NCBI GenBank assembly: GCA_036702855.1
Contig: DATNQF010000099.1
Span: forward strand, 1-64,000
Direction: 5' to 3'
From: JACVSF01 sp036702855
GTDB lineage: Bacteria > Cyanobacteriota > Cyanobacteriia > Phormidesmidales > Phormidesmidaceae
DNA length: 64,000 bases
In this document: in pieces, positions 62,618 to 64,000 of the stretch
Layout of the letters: each line of letters opens with the position of its first letter
How positions within the stretch are numbered: position 1 is the first letter of the stretch
Made by a program: the position numbers and the translations under genes
The notes under the pieces: generated by a model
The model's input: only the letters and a program-made list of their open reading frames with translations
Databases searched by the model: none
What the model was told of the DNA's origin: nothing

Positions 62618-63085
62618 GGTGTCTAAGTCGTCTAATGAGTAACCGCAGTGCTGGCACTTATCTCCTTTCCAAAGGGCACGGCAGTTAGGGCAAGCGGGCC
62701 TAAGTTCGTTCTGTTGCCACCAGCGACCAATCAGAATGGAGATTTCGTACTGCCAGCAGTTGAGTTTGGAGCAATAACGAATGCCGTTGACTGTGCCGCC
62801 TTGCTGTAGAGGCACAACGAAAACGCTCTCGTCCAGGTCATATATGGGATTTGAGGGAAGAAGCATCGATGTACGAACCTGTATGAGGAGAGGAATCCTC
62901 GGTTTCAAAGGGTTGAGTTCGCTCTTAAACCGTTCGCTCAAAGGTGATCCGGTGGGAACAGTCCTGACAGTGAGAGGAATCTCTTGGATGTTGGAAACCG
63001 GGATCTGCCACCATTTCTCAAGTACCTGAGCAACAGCAGTTGTGTAGCGGATAGCCGCTTTATGCAGAAGTTTGGATAAGCTCAA
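62615..63085 (-). CDS. Zinc-ribbon protein of the mobile element
   Basis: Protein of 156 residues. The C-terminal 30 residues form a zinc ribbon (C-P-N-C-R-A-L-W, C-Q-H-C-G-Y). An earlier Cys (Y-C-S-K-L-N-C) may add a ligand. The N-terminus is amphipathic helix (S-K-L-L-H-K-A-A-I-R-Y-T-T-A-V). No family recognised. Its start overlaps the stop of the upstream regulator by four bases (ATGA), a sign of coupled translation. Confidence 0.65.
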   Translation of the reverse strand: MSLSKLLHKAAIRYTTAVAQVLEKWWQIPVSNIQEIPLTVRTVPTGSPLSERFKSELNPLKPRIPLLIQVRTSMLLPSNPIYDLDESVFVVPLQQGGTVNGIRYCSKLNCWQYEISILIGRWWQQNELRPACPNCRALWKGDKCQHCGYSLDDLDT

Positions 63086-63372
63086 GCTGACTCCCTCTGT
63101 CCATTTAGATAGGAGATCAGCTTGCTGGCCTTAACCTGGGCTGCTTGCGCTAAAGCCGCATCTTCACGACGGAGATCAAACCCTTGTAAAACCTCGGATT
63201 TCGTCAATCCCAAGGCTTGAGCAATAAGTTCCAGGCTTTTCTCAGAGATGCTACGGCTTGTACTCCAGGCAGAAAAATACCGTGCATCAATGCGGGTTAA
63301 ACGAGCTAACTGAGCAGGTTTTAGATAACGGATGTCATCAGGGGTAAGCAGAAGCTCAAGAGGTAGTTTCAT
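63082..63372 (-). CDS. XRE-like regulator
   Basis: Protein of 96 residues with a lambda-repressor-like helix bundle: L-K-P-A-Q-L-A-R-L-T-R-I-D-A-R-Y-F-S-A-W, then S-I-S-E-K-S-L-E-L-I-A-Q-A-L-G-L-T-K-S-E-V-L. It starts at ATG 63372, at the edge of the palindrome region, and heads the leftward operon. The longer frame (63411) would run into the operator. Probably represses its own operon; inference. Confidence 0.75.
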   Translation of the reverse strand: MKLPLELLLTPDDIRYLKPAQLARLTRIDARYFSAWSTSRSISEKSLELIAQALGLTKSEVLQGFDLRREDAALAQAAQVKASKLISYLNGQRESA

Positions 63373-63472
63373 AAATTGCAGTTCACCGCAACTTGTTTCC
63401 TTATACCGCAATTTATTGCCTCATAGAGCAATTTGTTTCCCTATAAGGCAATAAATTGCCTTATAGGGAAAC
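63370..63472. promoter_or_regulatory. Operator region between divergent regulators
   Basis: A perfect palindrome, GTTTCCCTATAAGGCAAT + AA + complement, covers 63435-63472. A shorter copy of its centre (GCAATTTATTGC, 63408-63419) lies to the left. A 24-bp direct repeat, GCAA-[C/T]-TTGTTTCC-[T/C]-TATA-NN-GCAA, is at 63388-63411 and 63428-63451, exactly 40 bp apart. 40 bp is about four helical turns, so two bound proteins would face the same side. Confidence 0.8.
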
Positions 63473-63596
63473 CCTCTTGTTTTGCTCTACCTAGTACCTT
63501 TGTCTTTGACAATCCCCACGGGGGGCAAAAACCCGACAAAAAACCCTTCTACGTGCAATGATTTGGGTCAGACGGTAGTGAGGTGTGTGACCCCTT

Positions 63597-63848
63597 GTGA
63601 AGTTTTTTGAGGCGTTTAAGGAGACGGTGTATCGGTTCGACTTAAAAGGTTCTGAGCTTGCCGAACTTAGTGGATTAACGGTTTCTCAGATCAGCAGATT
63701 TCGTCAAGGGCAGAACATCCGTATTGAAACCCTTGAGAGGCTTTTAGCGGCCATGCCCCCAGAAGCTCAGGAATTTATGCTGTTGCTGGTAGTTCATGGC
63801 GACGTTGCGAAGGGGCTACTACCCAAAAAGTCCGAAGAGGAACCGTGA
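63597..63848 (+). CDS. HTH regulator, divergent
   Basis: Protein of 83 residues with an XRE-type helix-turn-helix (S-E-L-A-E-L-S-G-L-T-V-S-Q-I-S-R-F-R-Q-G). It starts at GTG 63597 without a clear ribosome site. A short GGGTCA/TGACCC inverted repeat (63565-63593) ends three bases before the start and could control it. With the leftward XRE-like gene it forms a divergent pair. Confidence 0.8.
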   Translation: MKFFEAFKETVYRFDLKGSELAELSGLTVSQISRFRQGQNIRIETLERLLAAMPPEAQEFMLLLVVHGDVAKGLLPKKSEEEP

Positions 63849-63854
63849 AATTCC

Positions 63855-64000
63855 TCAGAACTCCGTTACTTGCACTTCAGTACAAACCATTTGGAAGCGG
63901 CAACCGACCGTTGCCGCTAGCAACATGGCTGTTTCTAGGTTGCAGCTACCCACTTCGAAAGCTCTTTGAATCTGAGTCTTGCGGTTATTGACCGTTGCTT
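63855..64000 (-). CDS. Possible partial CDS at window end
   Basis: An open minus-strand frame enters from outside and ends at a TGA (63855-63857). It reads N-N-R-K-T-Q-I-Q-R-A-F-E-V-G and ends E-V-Q-V-T-E-F. It overlaps the hairpin at 63896-63918. It may be chance; only the next bases would tell. Confidence 0.3.
   Translation of the reverse strand, partial: ATVNNRKTQIQRAFEVGSCNLETAMLLAATVGCRFQMVCTEVQVTEF
63896..63918. terminator. Hairpin after the divergent regulator
   Basis: AGCGGCAAC (63896-63904) pairs perfectly with GTTGCCGCT (63910-63918), loop five bases, 48 bp after the HTH gene. No U-run, so termination is uncertain. Confidence 0.4.

Noticed and set aside
1..64000. CRISPR arrays
   Set aside because: Looked for regularly spaced direct repeats of 25-40 bp. 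The only spaced repeats are the two-copy 40-bp repeat at 63.4 kb and the coding repeats at 62.1 kb, neither with array form. No cas genes.

Overview
This window is cyanobacterial chromosome. The evidence is photosystem II genes (psb28, psbX), the ferredoxin-type 8-vinyl reductase bciB, ycf66, several proteins known only from cyanobacteria (DUF1815, DUF2839, an 84-residue conserved protein), a chorismate lyase of the plastoquinone route, and very frequent HIP1 octamers (GCGATCGC) in and between genes. The style suggests a filamentous Leptolyngbya-like lineage, but that is inference. Genes are mostly single transcription units on alternating strands, many closed by clear hairpin terminators.

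Region by region. 0.1-9 kb is housekeeping: LemA, acylphosphatase, purine permease, an anchored DUF3153 protein, a LapA-like membrane protein with scpA, a sugar nucleotidyltransferase, purH and a Nif3-like protein. 9.4-10.3 kb encodes a secreted protein built from a repeated M-G-x-D-R-D-E-L-D-x-N-D motif. 10.4-17.3 kb has a SAM hydroxide adenosyltransferase-like gene, a broken gene, htpX, and a thiamin locus: a TPP riboswitch leading into a sodium:solute symporter and then thiC, with a palindromic repeat between the last two. 17.5-31.4 kb holds mltA, psb28, a response regulator, bciB, a kinase-WD40 fusion, a REP-transposase-like protein that lost its HUH motif, rimM, avtA, a ZIP transporter, and the ugd/uxs pair making UDP-glucuronate and UDP-xylose. 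31.9-46.9 kb runs from lepA to the chorismate lyase and includes two probable pseudoenzymes: a DinG-like helicase without its motifs, and an alpha/beta hydrolase whose nucleophile is Ala. 47-58.8 kb has tRNA-Leu(GAG), accC, yggT, psbX (39 residues), ycf66, an EF-G paralogue, an orphan Lhr-type helicase with a 20-bp palindrome upstream, and comEC.

From tRNA-Ser(CGA) at 58.8 kb to the window end lies the left part of an integrated mobile element. A tyrosine integrase follows the tRNA directly. It converges on a leftward, tightly packed operon: small HTH protein, KOW-like protein, HNH protein, winged-helix Rep-like protein, zinc-ribbon protein, XRE-like regulator. A second, divergent regulator faces it across a region with a perfect 18+18 bp palindrome and 40-bp-spaced direct repeats. 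This looks like a phage-type or plasmid-type genetic switch. A plus-strand terminator in front of the Rep-like gene suggests an antisense RNA control. The right end of the element is outside the window. It is the strongest candidate here for an undescribed system.
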